Shown here piece by piece: positions 12,850 to 24,445 of a DNA stretch of 64,000 nucleotides. Location of the stretch: contig NC_019879.2 of NCBI RefSeq assembly GCF_002234675.1, forward strand, positions 26,348,773 to 26,412,772, given 5' to 3'. Position numbers and translations under genes: made by a program. This DNA comes from Oryzias latipes. Taxonomy: Eukaryota > Chordata > Actinopteri > Beloniformes > Adrianichthyidae. The first letter of the stretch is position 1, and every line of letters begins with the position of its first letter. Under the pieces are notes generated by a model, which made no database searches, was not told where the DNA came from, and saw only the letters and a program-made list of their open reading frames with translations.

Positions 12850-13395
12850 ACCTTAAAGACCCACTCCAATGAAAATCCTGTTTTTAGAGTTTTTAACATG
12901 TTGGGGTATTTTCTGATGATGGAGAACAGATATGAATAACATTTAAATTTAATACCATTTCTGAGTATTCCCTATTCAAACGATTGTGAATCAGGAGCAG
13001 ACAAAAAATGCAGTTTGAAAAAGCTGGTAGATGTGACGCAAAATGTACAATTGGCAACTAGATTCATGTCTGTTTTCCTTGTCTGAGCTGGCATCTGGCT
13101 CAAAACTGTACAGCTAGATACTTCCAATATTTTTATTTTTGTCGCACTGGGGATGTTAGGTTGGGGTTGTGAGGGGCTGTTAACTAGCAGGAGTGAGTGA
13201 AAACAAAGGGATAATAAGGGAGGTCTTACTCCTTGCCAATAGTCCTGCCCACATCTAAGAGGCAAATTGCTAATGAACTCTTGTTGCTCTGCAGAAACTA
13301 TGTCCCAGAAAACGATACAGGGTTTGGATTTTGGCTAAAAACAGCCCAATCTTAATTAAAAGACAGCTGGGAATGCTTTGAAAATAGATACTGGA
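12850..13395 (+). repeat. Dispersed repeat X, copy 3 (most complete)
   Basis: Contains all X blocks in order from CCACTCCAATGAAAATCC to AACTATGTCCCAGAAAACG. No terminal repeats or frame recognised; classification unknown. Confidence 0.7.
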
Positions 13396-13689
13396 GTCCC
13401 AAAAGCGGCACTTTTGATTGATTAAGTTCCTATTACTGTGGATAAAAAAAACTGTTTATACAGTAAAACAAAAAAGTTTGATTGTTGGATGAAAATTTTT
13501 GCAAAGACTGAATAGTGATTTTAACAAACTGTATCAGAGACAGTAAAGGAACTGATGGTTGTTATCAAGTTTTATTTCAAATGAATGTTAGTTGAGAAAA
13601 AGTACTCATTCATCCAAAGAAATGGGTTAAACTGTTAAACTGTTTTGATTTTAAAAGCCAAGCACAATTGTACGGAGCCCGTGTCCTGA

Positions 13690-13890
13690 CATTAAGATAT
13701 AAAGATATATCTTGTTCCCACAGGTTATTATGTCGTTCGCACGAAATACTATTCCGTTCCCACAAGATACTATTCCGTTCCCACAAGATAACTATTGCGT
13801 TCCCTCAAAATACTATTCCGTTCCCTCGAAATGATTAACTCGTGCGAACGCAATAATTAATCCGTTCGAACGCAATAATTATTCACGTCA
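13690..13890 (+). repeat. Subterminal tandem subrepeats, left arm of foldback element
   Basis: Variants of CGTTCCCACAAGATACTATTC, then CGTTCCCTC and CGTTCGAACGCAATAATTA, are repeated 7-8 times. The core is GTTC-N3-(A/C)-GANATA. Confidence 0.8.
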
Positions 13891-14554
13891 TAAGTCATTC
13901 ACGCGGATATGATCTCTGTACGCCGGCAAAAGCCGCTTTCAGCGGTAACTTCCGTGTCTCTGTGACCCATATTCGTTCAAAAAAGGAACATGAAAAACAA
14001 AAATGATCACTTTATTACCGTCTCAATGAATATAAGAAAAATATCAAAAGATTTATGATAACTAGGCTGCTTTGTCAAACGATAGCTCCTGCTAGGCTAC
14101 TACTAGCTCCGCCGCAGAGCTCTCTGATCATGTATGCCGGCATTTGGGCAACTGGCTGGTCTGTTGTCAGACAGCTGATATTGTAGTTTAGGGTCGAATA
14201 GGAATAATAATATTCAGGACTTGTCTTTTATTAACTTTAGCAGTCAGTATCTTTACATTCGAAGGCTATTAGGCTACATGCTAACTGACTAGCCGATCAT
14301 TTCTTGTTATTAATTTACGTCATAGATTTACAGCAGATACCTTCACATTTTTGTCTGGTTGTGTCTCATTACATTGCATTGAAGACACGGAGGATGTTTA
14401 GAGAACAGATTTATTTATTTTAAAAAGCACAGAAGCATCCATCGTATTCACGTTCACATCATCTGGTACGCCCTCAGTCATCTTGCTGAAAAAGCCGCTT
14501 CCTGCCGCTACTTCCGTGTTTCTGTGAGCATTCAATAGGGGTAAAAATAAAAGC

Positions 14555-14755
14555 AAGAATGGTCGATCTGTTATTTTCTCGATGAAAATCTGAAAAATAT
14601 CATATTAAGCTGGCTGCTTCGCCTAAAGCACTTACCTTTAGCTTGTAGCATAACAACAATAGCAGTACGTCCCGTTTCCCAGCGTGCTTTGCTGCCAATC
14701 ACTGGCCAATCACTGTGTCCCTGTGACCAAGGTCTAACAACAAGACCAATGATTG
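14555..14755. other. Loop of the foldback element
   Basis: The left part (about 14,555-14,645) is a diverged direct repeat of arm sequence at about 13,990-14,105 (for example TCTGAAAAATATCA and GGCTGCTTCGCC against AGAAAAATATCAAA and GGCTGCTTTGTC). The right part holds an 11 bp tandem (GCCAATCACTG twice, about 14,694-14,715). No open frame of note. Confidence 0.7.
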
Positions 14756-15419
14756 GCTTTTATTTTTACCCCTATTGAATGCTCACAGAGACACGGAAGT
14801 AGCGGCAGGAAGCAGCTTTTGCAGCAAGATGACTGAGGGCGTACCAGATCACCATGTGAATGAACGTGAATACGATGGATGCTTTTGTGCTTTTTGAAAT
14901 AAATAAATCTGTTCTCTAAACATCCTCCGTGTCTTCAATGCAATGTAATGAGACACACACAGAGAGAAATGTGAAGGTATCTGCTGTAAATCTATGACGT
15001 AAATTAATAACAGGAAATGATCGGCTAGTCAGTTAGCATGTAGCCTAATAGCCTTCGAATGTAAAGATACTGACTGCTAAAGTTAATAAAAGACAAGTCC
15101 TGAATATTATTATTCCTATTCGACCCTAAACTACAATATCAGCTGTCTGACAACAGACCAGCCAGTTGCCCAAATGCCGGCATACACGATCAGAGAGCTC
15201 TGCGGCGGAGCTAGTAGTAGCCTAGCAGGAGCTATCGTTTGACAAAGCAGCCTAGTTATCATAAATCTTTTGATATTTTTCTTATATTCATTGAGACGGT
15301 AATAAAGTGATCATTTTTGTTTTTCATGTTCCTTTTTTGAACGAATATGGGTCACAGAGACACGGAAGTTACCGCTGAAAGCGGCGGCGTACAGAGATCA
15401 TATCCGCGTGAATGACTTA

Positions 15420-15655
15420 TGACGTGAATAATTATTGCGTTCGAACGGATTAATTATTGCGTTCGAACGACATAATTATTGCGTTCGCACGAGTTAATCA
15501 TTTCGAGGGAACGGAATAGTATTTTGAGGGAACGCAATAGTATCTTGTGGGAACGGAATAGTATCTTGTGGGAACGGAATAGTATTTCGTGCGAACGACA
15601 TAATAACCTGTGGGAACAAGATATTAATCTGTGGGAACAAGATATATTTTTATAT
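15420..15655 (-). repeat. Subterminal tandem subrepeats, right arm of foldback element
   Basis: Mirror image of the left array but with two additional units: one AGATATTAATCTGTGGGAAC type near 15,618-15,640 and one CGTTCGAACGACATAATTATTG type near 15,462-15,484. Confidence 0.8.
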
Positions 15656-16330
15656 CTTAATGTCAGGACACGGGCTCTGTACAATTGACATAAGTTTGGA
15701 TTAAATAGAATATAAACAAATAAATAAAAATTTACAGTATTTCTGGTAACAAAAAGGAAAACCTTGATGTTTAAAGAAACAGAAAAAATGGGGCAAATGA
15801 AAGTAAAGTTGTGATAAAAGAGATTCTAAAAGTTCTCATAAAAGTACTTTTTCTTTTCAGTAGATCAAACAATAATACGGGTATTATTTTACCCACTAAC
15901 AACCAAAAAGATCTTAGTTATTTCGCACTGAGACAGCGTTCCGGAGGAGGCTTTGCTTACGCACATGCTGTAAAAGCCAGCACTATAATGACCCACAGTC
16001 AGAACAAGTGTTTACATGTACCACAATCAGATTAAATCTGCCATTTCCCACTCATCTCAATCGGAAGAAAATTTTGATCCGAATGAGTCTGATGGGGTCA
16101 AAGTCACTCCAAGTATAAGGGAGCCAAAAATGCATAATAAAGAAGAAAGAAAAGTATCTAAGTTACTCTGGAGTATAAGTCGCACCCAAAAAAAAAAAAT
16201 CCAACACTTATGAACAAATTAGCCAATGTTATGCTGCATTCACACCACAGGCGATTCATGCGTCAAACGTCCACTACCTCTTTTGACGTGCGCCACATTT
16301 GATCTTCAACGCTTTTCCAAAACTATGTTC

Positions 16331-16543
16331 ATAACCCTTGTGCTATCTTAGCTGACCCCACCCTTACATTGACGTGTTCTCCCTACCATGACAAAGGTGG
16401 ATAAAGGTGGAAAGATTTCATGTAATCCATGGACACCAGTGAAAATCACAACTCATTGAAGTAAAAAAGTTCAGAGCACTGTCTAGTGGGTCTAGATGAC
16501 CCAACTCCCAACGTTAAAGTGGATAGGATAGTACAAGGGTTAC
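16331..16543 (-). mobile_element. TTAA-flanked MITE, copy 4
   Basis: Reverse orientation. Flanks are ATAA and TTAC, so the TTAA duplication has decayed on both sides. Confidence 0.88.
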
Positions 16544-16782
16544 ACTAACATTGTGTGTGGACATTCTATACTGCTGGAGCTGCATCTGAATGATGGTGTA
16601 TTTAACTGTTCGTCCGTCTCTGTGATCCAGTTTCATGACTTACTGTCCTGCATTCATCCAAGTAGAGGAAAAAATAAAAACAATAATATTAATGTTTTTA
16701 TGTATTAATGTTAATTAATTTCTCCATACTGGAAACTGTTTTTAATATTGATTTTCTCCCATATTTTTGAAGAGCACTTTGT

Positions 16783-16850
16783 AATCTTGATTTTGAAAAG
16801 TGCTATATAAATAAAGTATATTATTATTATTATTATTTATGTTTAAAAAA
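16783..16850 (+). mobile_element. LINE 3'-tail remnant
   Basis: AGCACTTTGTAATCTTG...AAAAGTGCTATATAAATAAAG followed by (ATT)n is the hairpin-like tail shared by L2-type LINEs and their SINE partners. No coding part is left. Confidence 0.65.
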
Positions 16851-18334
16851 ATTACAAATAAGTAACTCCTGAGTAAAAGTCACACCTCTGACCAATCTAT
16901 GAAAAAAAAAATTCAAGTTATATAAGGAACACACAGTCCTTGTGTACATGTAAACTCATCTATTGATTTGGGATTATTGTTAAGTAGGTGTATTGTTTGA
17001 TTAGTAATAATGTTTTAACTCTCTTAGTTTTACTTACTTTATGCAGCATTTGTTTCAGCTTTAAAAAAACTACTAATGTAGAAACAGCTATGCTCTCCGT
17101 GAAGTGTCTAAAACTGGCTCAGTGGAATTAAAGTGCAACTTTTACTTCATGTTTAACAAATATTTATTTAAATCACAGGTGGAATCTCTTTTTTATTCAT
17201 AGTTTAGTTGTTTTCAGGGGGAAAAAAACGTTTAAACTGGACAAATCAGAAATTCAAGAAAACGTCTCACCCCGCTTCCTCCATCGTCTACATTTAAGTT
17301 TTTTTATAATAATGCGCAGGAATCCGATCCCAGAAAAGTGTTTATAATCCAAATTCATAGATTGTCTGTTTGGGAAAAAATCAAGCAGCTGGAAGCTTTC
17401 CAGAGTTCAATACTGCAGCTCAATTCAAATCTAAGTGAAGCACATATATACAACACTGGAGAGCAGAGGAAGTGTAAATGGGTTTAGACCTACATCTACA
17501 TGTGGAAGACATTTAAATAGTAAACACAGCCATAGACAGACACACGCATGCAGTCAACCGCTTGCCGAGGTTCACATCAAACAGCCATTCACATGTAATA
17601 AAAAAAATAAGAAGTTAAAATATCCAACACACTTACTCCCCGCAGCGGACTTTATATTTGTATTAATTCAACTAAATTCATGCTTTCGACAGATTCCAGG
17701 CAGCAGGAGCTTTCATCCAGCAAATGTGGCAGCCATCGCCATGGGGTGTGGAAGTGAGCTGAGATAAATAAAAGTGGATCAGAATCTGAAATGTTTATGT
17801 GGTGCGTTAGAAAAGGGAAACCAGAGCAGGTCTGTTTTCTGCCTCCCTCCTCAAACAAAAGCCTAATTAAACCCAAAAAATAATCAGCAGCAACACATGC
17901 TGTGGTGGGCTGATTGCTATACGTGCATACACTCCATTACCCGCCATGAAAACACATTTGAACACCAGGAATTTTACTTAGTCCTGGGATTTTTGCTTTC
18001 ACTTTCATCTACTATATTACTTGCAGAAAAAATATAGAAGTCGGTTAAAACAATTTTACAAAATACTTTGATTTTTAACATGGAATACCTGTATTATAAA
18101 GAAATAACTATTACCTAATTTAGTTTTTTTTTCAATACAGCATGTTGTTTCCTGCCAACAGTGGTTTGAGATTTCCAGGAAGCAGACATTTTTCTGCCTC
18201 TAGTGGAATAATAGTGCACTGCACTAGTTGTAAAAATGGGTGGGATCATACAAGTAAGTACAGTATTTTGTGCTAGTGGTCCTTTAGCCACAATGAATCG
18301 TTTTTCTACGGCATAGTTTCTGCAGAGTGGCAGG
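16851..18334. other. Noncoding stretch, nothing recognised
   Basis: AT-rich; only short chance frames. Confidence 0.45.
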
Positions 18335-18715
18335 AGTTCATTGGAAATTCAACTCTTTGAGAGTTGGACTGTTGGTGCTGAGCAGCCCCGCCCCCCCTTC
18401 CTGTCACTCATAACTGAGAACTCTCTGTTTATGTGCTCTCCTGCTGGCTTACAGCCCTTCACAACCCCAACATGACACAGGTGCAACAAAACAAAGATGT
18501 ACATAGATCTAGTCTTCTACAAGTGGATGCATTAGAATGGTGAGAAGCAGGAAGCTTGTGGTCTGCCCAGCCTTCTAATGACATTTTATCATTTACTCCT
18601 GTTTCACAATAATCTGAATAGAGAAATACACAGAAATGCAACTTTTATCTGAATTTTCTTCACATAGAACATGTAAAAAACACCAAAAACACCATTTTCA
18701 TCAGTTCTTTAAGGA
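18335..18715 (-). repeat. Dispersed repeat X, copy 4
   Basis: Reverse orientation: GCAGGAGTTCATT, GAGAACTCTCTG, CACAACCCCAACAT, TTTACTCCTGTTTCACAAT and ACACCATTTTCAT mirror the other copies. Confidence 0.68.
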
Positions 18716-19439
18716 AAATTCAGATAATGCTAATAAGATAGCGCTCTCAGAAATATCAAAAAATGTGAACGGTCATATAGGGTTGAATTAAATTTGTAGG
18801 TTGTAAAAGCACATTGTATAAAGTAAGGATATCTTGAATATTAAAATGATCTTTGAGTTGAGTTCATACCCCTGATATTGCACTATAAAAAATGACTAAT
18901 TTTTGTTTGCTATTGTCGTGAATACATGGTCCCTGTGATTAAAAACAAAGTTTTAGAAAGTGTTAAAATCTAGAAAATATGACATTAGCCTATAAGTTTC
19001 CTTTTATCTGACGCTTCTATGTGATTTCCACATCCGTACCTGACAGTAACATTAAGGAAGTTCAAGTCGAACTGAATACAAATCTGGGAAAATGTCAACA
19101 AATATATGGATAAATCAAATAGATTTTTTAGTAAACAGTTGCATTCCAGCTGGTTTGTGGTCTGGTTCTATGATTTAACTGTTTAAAGTTTAGTGTATTT
19201 TTGTAATGGAGGGAATTTTGTGATGTTAACATCTCTTAGCTGCTTTAGGTGCCTATTGATCGATTTAGAACGTCATATATTTAACTATCCTTCTACTTAT
19301 TTCTATCAGCCTATATTGAAATGTATTTTTCTTTACCTTAAAAAGTATAAACGAAGTCTTGAGTCTGCCTGTCCACCTGTCAGTCACTGACGGTTTAACA
19401 TGCCGCCGGCCCCTCCCACCCAGTGGGCGTGCTAAAGGG

Positions 19440-20785
19440 GGGAGAAAATAAAAGGGGAGACATGCTGTGGTTAACGGAGCGGCCTGCAGTCCTTCTGCCA
19501 GGAAACTGATTAAAGGAGCCTGCATGGCTCTCCAACCACAGAAGAGGACACAGATAGGAAAACTGAGAGAAGCCAGAAAACCCACCAACATTTTCTTTGT
19601 GTTTCCTCAGTCAGAGGCAAACTGTGAGTGACCCTGGGACTGTGGGTATTTCCTCTAAAAACAACTAAAGTTTTCCTCTCTGATTCAGTATTTTTGACTG
19701 AATTGAAAGCAAATGAGGTTTTCTGAGTGAACTTTGTTTAGGTGCATCATCATTCCAGTCATAGATCTTCCTCAGTTTGATTGCTTGTTTGGTTTTGGGA
19801 ATTCTGTTCCTGTTTGTTTTCCTCTGTCTGTCATGGTTGGTGGTGTTTGAGAAGATTCAGGAAACTGGAGGCAGACAGTCTGTCAGGATTAAAATAAAAT
19901 TAAATCAAACTTTATTTATTATTATATTCTCATGCTTTGTGCTGCAAAACATATGCACAAACTGAATTTTATTACAAAACAGGCACTGATTTTAAAATAT
20001 TTTTGTTTCAGTTTTATTTGTATTATTTTGTACACTGTCTTTTACTTGTGATCTATAATTAACTGTCTAGCTCTTAAACTCTGTTTTATTTCTTTTAACA
20101 TCAACCTGCCAAGGGACTCCAGACAGGAACTATAATCTGGCATATTTACATTTGTTTCAATGTTCATGAATATGCATTGTCGCTTTATCAATAAAGTTAT
20201 CTTAACTGAATGAGAGAAAAAAAACAATTTAAAGAGGAGGATGATCAAAAACACGCTTGGTTGCAGAAAGGAGTCATGAGATGGCAACAATCTGTCTGAA
20301 ATGATTAGCAGGTGTGCTGATGAACTCCAGCCAGTTGTCAAAAATGAAGCAGAAAGTTAGGAATCCACCTGTAACCCTTGAGCTATCCTAGGCACTTCAG
20401 CATTGGGAGTTGGGTCATTTAGACCCACTAGACAGTGCGCTGAACCTTTTTTCTTCAATGATTTGTGATCTTCACTGGTGTCCATGGATTACATGAAATC
20501 TTTCCACCTTTATCCACCTTTGTCATAGTAGGGAGAACACGTCAATGCAAGGGTGGGGTCATCTAAGATAGCACTCATTTTTTTTTTGTCTGCATTCTGC
20601 CCTGGTGTAATTATTGCCTGTAGTTAACTCTTCAACTGCTCATTATTTGCCCTTTGAATGCATCACAATAGTTTGCTTTTCTTCTTCCTCTCTTCGCACA
20701 CAGGTCGCTCCATGTGCTTCCAGCTGGTCGGCTGAAGGTCCACAAAGGTCTGGATGACACCCGCAACCATGCTGACCCTTGGCAG
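19440..20785 (+). other. Possible 5' end of an unidentified plus-strand gene (two exons)
   Basis: A TATA-like AAATAAAAG at 19,446-19,454 in a GC-rich stretch is followed by a plausible noncoding exon ending at 19,623 (CAAACT/GTGAGT). A second candidate exon, 20,704-20,785, has a strong polypyrimidine acceptor (TTCTTCCTCTCTTCGCACACAG), an ATG in good context at 20,769 (AACCATG) and a GTATTA donor. It encodes only MLTLG plus two bases. I recognised neither the product nor a third exon; an L2 insertion lies 350 bp downstream in the presumed intron. In human, TWIST2 and HDAC4 follow ASB1, but nothing here resembles them. This is inference from splice signals only. Confidence 0.3.
20371..20574 (+). 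mobile_element. TTAA-flanked MITE, copy 5 (right terminus lost)
   Basis: Begins GTAACCCTTGAGCTATCC and stops at AGATAGCAC; the final AAGGGTTAA is replaced by a T-rich run. Confidence 0.85.
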
Positions 20786-20918
20786 GTATTACTCCTAAAA
20801 TGGAAATTCAGGTTTTTTTTTGCACATATTTAAACAGATTTTAGGATATGGACAGGGGCGGAGCTAAGGGGGACTTGGGGGGAGGGCAGCAACCCCTCTC
20901 CTTTTTTTTGAGCTGGGC

Positions 20919-20955
<37 letters not shown>

Positions 20956-21139
20956 ATGATGTGTTGTTGCAATACTAGACTTTTCACCCGAGCAAAACTA
21001 TTTACATGAATTTAAAATGTAGCGTGTCAAGGAGTCTGTGCCCTCACCAGGAAAGTCTCACATGTTCCAGGAATGGTTGAACCAAAGACTAAGTTTCTAG
21101 TATCATTTTGTTTTTTTTAGGAATATTTTGTTCTCAAAT

Positions 21140-23300
21140 TCCTGATTCATGCATGTCACACAGCCTACTCACGGCAGGGGGCGCACTCTAGACTTGGTGA
21201 TAACCTATGGCCTGTCCTGCAGTGTGTCCTCTGTTGTTGACATGGCTGTGTCAGATCACTATTGTATATTTTTTAATATCACCAGTTTTACTCGACAGGA
21301 AGCTCCAGCGAGAGCTGTGAGGAAACGATACATAACTCCTGATGTGGCCGCAAATTTTATCAATATTTTACATCAAACTCCCGCTCATATTTTACCTGCA
21401 TCATGTGATTTTATGGTTGAACATTTTAACAACAAACTACAGTCAGCCATTGATGCTGTAGCTCCACTTAAAACTAAAACGTTGAAAACTAAAGCTACAG
21501 CACCGTGGAACAACGCACCAATCAGAGCCTTGAAACGTGAATGCAGGAGAGCGGAGAGGAAGTGGAGAAAAACGAAGTTAACTGTACATTGCGAAATTTT
21601 TAAAGAACAGCAAATGAGGTACAGTCATGCAATAAAAAAAGCCAGAACCCTCCACTTCTCAAACTTAATTTTACAAAACAAAAACGATCCTAGAGTTCTC
21701 TTTAAAACAATAGACAGTTTAACTAAAAGAGACTCTCAAAGGTCCTCCATAGCAGCCTCAGATGCTGTATGTGAGAGTTTTGCAGACCACTTCAGGAGTA
21801 AAATCAATGCTATTAGATCTACTCTTTTAATTCAAAAAGGTGTTGCTTTTAATGAATCTATAGCATTGTATTTATCAGAGGAAACACTGGAAAGTTTTGT
21901 CCTGGTTGATGCTGTGGGACTTGGTCAGGTTTTCTCCCAGTTAAAGCCAACCACCTGCCTTTTAGACCCAATCCCCACATCGTTGTTGAAAACATTTTAT
22001 GACTTCTTTGAGTCTGAGCTTTTAAATATAGTAAATTACTCTCTTCAGACAGGTGTCTTCCCTGCTGCCTTTAAAACGGCAGTGGTGAGTCCTCTTCTGA
22101 AGAAGAGTAATTTAGATCCAAACAACTATAACAATTATCGTCCAGTATCCAACTTGCCATTTTTAAGTAAAATGATTGAAAAAACTGTTTTAATCCAATT
22201 TAATGAGTTTTTAAATAGAAATAACATATTTGAAAAATATCAATCTGGTTTTAGGACAAACCACAGCACAGAGACGGCCCTTGTTAAAATAGTAAATGAT
22301 ATCAGATGTAACCTGGATTGTCAGAAACTCTCAGTTCTGGTACTACTGGATCTCAGTGCTGCTTTCGACACTGTAGATCACAGTATTTTACTCGACAGAC
22401 TGAGAGGTTTGGGCATATCTGGTACCGTACTAAAGTGGTTTTATTCCTATCTCACAGATCGAAGTTTTTACGTAAGTATGGATACTTGCTCCTCAAGGGT
22501 CTTCGACATCAACTGTGGGGTCCCCCAAGGTTCAATTTTAGGCCCACTACTTTTTAATCTATATATGTTGCCACTGGGGGACGTCATCAGGAGGCATGGC
22601 GTTTGTTTCCACAGCTATGCTGATGACACTCAACTCTACATCGCTGTGTCTCCTGATGATGAAGAGTCGGTCAACACACTCTTAAAATGCATTTTAGACA
22701 TTGAGTCATGGATGGCAGAGAACTTCCTACAGCTAAACCAGGACAAAACAGAGGTTTTAGTGATCGGTTCTGAAGACAAGAGAGAGATAGTTTTATCTAA
22801 ACTAGAATTACAAAACTTCTCAGTGTGTGAGAAACCTGGGTGTCATTTTTGACTCTGAGATGAATTTTATCCCACAAATTAAAAATATCACAAAAACAGG
22901 ATTTTATCATCTAAAAAATATAGCCAGAGTCCGCCCGTTTCTCTCTCTTGCCAGTACAGAGGTGCTAATGCATGCTTTTATTACCAGCAGGTTAGATTAT
23001 TGTAATGCCCTGCTCTCTGGTCTTCCCAGAACAAGAATAGCAAATCTTCAACTGCTGCAAAATTCAGCAGCACGCGTTCTGACGAGGACCAGGGGGCGGG
23101 AACACATTACACCAGTTTTAAGATCGCTGCATTGGCTCCCTGTGCAATTCAGAATTGATTTTAAAGTTCTTTTATTGGGGGGTTGTCGCACGGTTTGTCT
23201 TGTCATCTTGTTTTTAAATTTTATTGTTTTTTATGCACAGCACTTTGAGTGACATATGTTGTTGAAAAAGTGCTATATTAATAAAGGTTGATTTGATTTG
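21140..23300 (+). mobile_element. L2-type (CR1 superfamily) LINE, 5'-truncated and frameshifted
   Basis: An open frame 21,149-22,852 begins in the endonuclease C-terminus (THGRGRTLDLV, VSDHYC) and runs through reverse transcriptase: motif A LLDLSAAFDTVDH (Asp at about 401), motif [14 protein letters not shown], and motif C YADD at about 490-493. A frameshift at about 22,840 moves the frame to 22,827-23,252 ([26 protein letters not shown]). The C-terminus then jumps into the 3' UTR at about 23,178, an internal deletion. The 3' end has the CACTTTGAG...GTGCTATATTAATAAAGG hairpin-like tail and (TTGAT)n. It is non-autonomous. Confidence 0.92.
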
Positions 23301-23780
23301 ATTTGATTAATTTTTTAGCATGTTATCAGGAACTTCCTGCGTTGTTTATTTATATTTATTTATTTTCATTTTGTTATACACACCACAGTTGAAAATAAAA
23401 GAACACCACTCTAATTTATCATGTGCTGTCATGTTTTGATCTATGTTTTATGACAAGTACTTTTAGTTGGTTATATTATTTCAGGTACCCGGCAAACGTG
23501 ATGATGTAACGTTTTATAGCGTAAGTGTTCCAGGGGTTAGTATTGTTACTGACAAAAATTTAGAAATCATCAATATAAGCTTTTTAAAGATTATTATTAT
23601 TATTTTATTTTTTAAATTTACTTTATCCCACAATGGGGAATAATAGCATCTAAGATAAATGTACTAGTGTTTTATAACATGGCCGTCCACTCTGATGTTC
23701 TCATTTACAACCCTTCCAAATAATACCTTGAGGTATTCTTTGTGTACATGTGTTACATGACCCCTTTCAGCATATCCTGA

Positions 23781-24004
23781 GTAACCCTTGTGCTATCCTA
23801 GGCACTCTAACATTGGGAGTGGGGTCATATAGACCCCACAAGTCAGTGCGCTGAATCTTTTTTCTTCGATGATTTGTGATCTTCAGTGGTGTCCATGGAT
23901 TACATGAAATCTTCTTCACCTTTATCCACCTTTGTCATGGTAGGGATAACATGTCAATGTAAGGATCGGGTCATCTGGACCCCATGGAATAGCACAAGGG
24001 TTAA
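23781..24004 (+). mobile_element. TTAA-flanked MITE, copy 6 (subfamily with GGATCGGGTC end)
   Basis: About 10 bp longer than other copies. Its right interior reads GGATCGGGTCATCTGGACCC, shared only with the copies at 38,005 and 43,079, so at least two subfamilies exist. Confidence 0.88.
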
Positions 24005-24094
24005 TGCATTATCATTGTAAGACAGGTAAACAACAATCTTTCTTCTTCCAGCTTACATTAGCTTTTAGACAAAAAAAACGTTTAAGATGTCAGC

Positions 24095-24445
24095 TCAGGG
24101 TTCACGGTCATGTAGTGGTTGGCGCTCTCGCCTCACATTGAGAAGGCCCTGGTTTAAACCCAACGTAGGTCCTTTCCGTGTTGAGTTTCCATGTTCTCCT
24201 CGTGCATGTGTGGGTTTTTCTCCTGGCTCTGTGGTTTCCTCCCACGGTCCAAAATTGGCCATCATAAGTTAATTGGTATCTTTAAATTGTCTCTAGGTGT
24301 AAATGTGTGTTTGTGGTCCTGCCCAGGGTCTACCCCACCTTTGCCCCACAGAAGCTAGGATAGGTTCCAGTATTCGCGTGACCCCAAAAGGGATTCAGTG
24401 GGTTTAGAAGACAGATGGACGGATGGATGGATGGATAGATGTTGG
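24095..24445 (+). mobile_element. tRNA-type SINE S1, copy 2
   Basis: GTAGTGGTTGGCGCTCTCGC, GGTTTAAACCC (B-box-like), CATGTTCTCCTCGTGCATG, CCCCACCTTTGCCC and a short (GGAT)n end. Confidence 0.72.

Larger units (their letters stand above)
13674..15678. mobile_element. Foldback-type element with ~0.9 kb inverted arms
   Basis: The left arm (13,674-14,554) is the near-perfect reverse complement of the right arm (14,756-15,678), around a 201 bp loop. The ends read GGAGCCCGTGTCCTGACATT on the left and AGAGCCCGTGTCCTGACATT on the reversed right. Flanking GTAC at 13,670-13,673 and 15,679-15,682 suggests a 4 bp target duplication within an ancestral CAATTGTACAATTG, though the palindromic target leaves this uncertain. 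The outer ~200 bp of each arm is an array of 20-24 bp subrepeats. No transposase frame was seen, so it would be non-autonomous. Layout resembles Drosophila FB elements; no homology is claimed. Confidence 0.85.

Noticed and set aside
13674..15678. The palindrome as a CRISPR-like or viral hairpin structure
   Set aside because: Repeats are not spaced by unique spacers and no viral or Cas-type frame exists; a foldback transposon explains it.
20704..20785. Assignment of the small exon to TWIST2 or HDAC4 from human synteny
   Set aside because: The encoded start MLTLG and the lack of any bHLH sequence do not support either.
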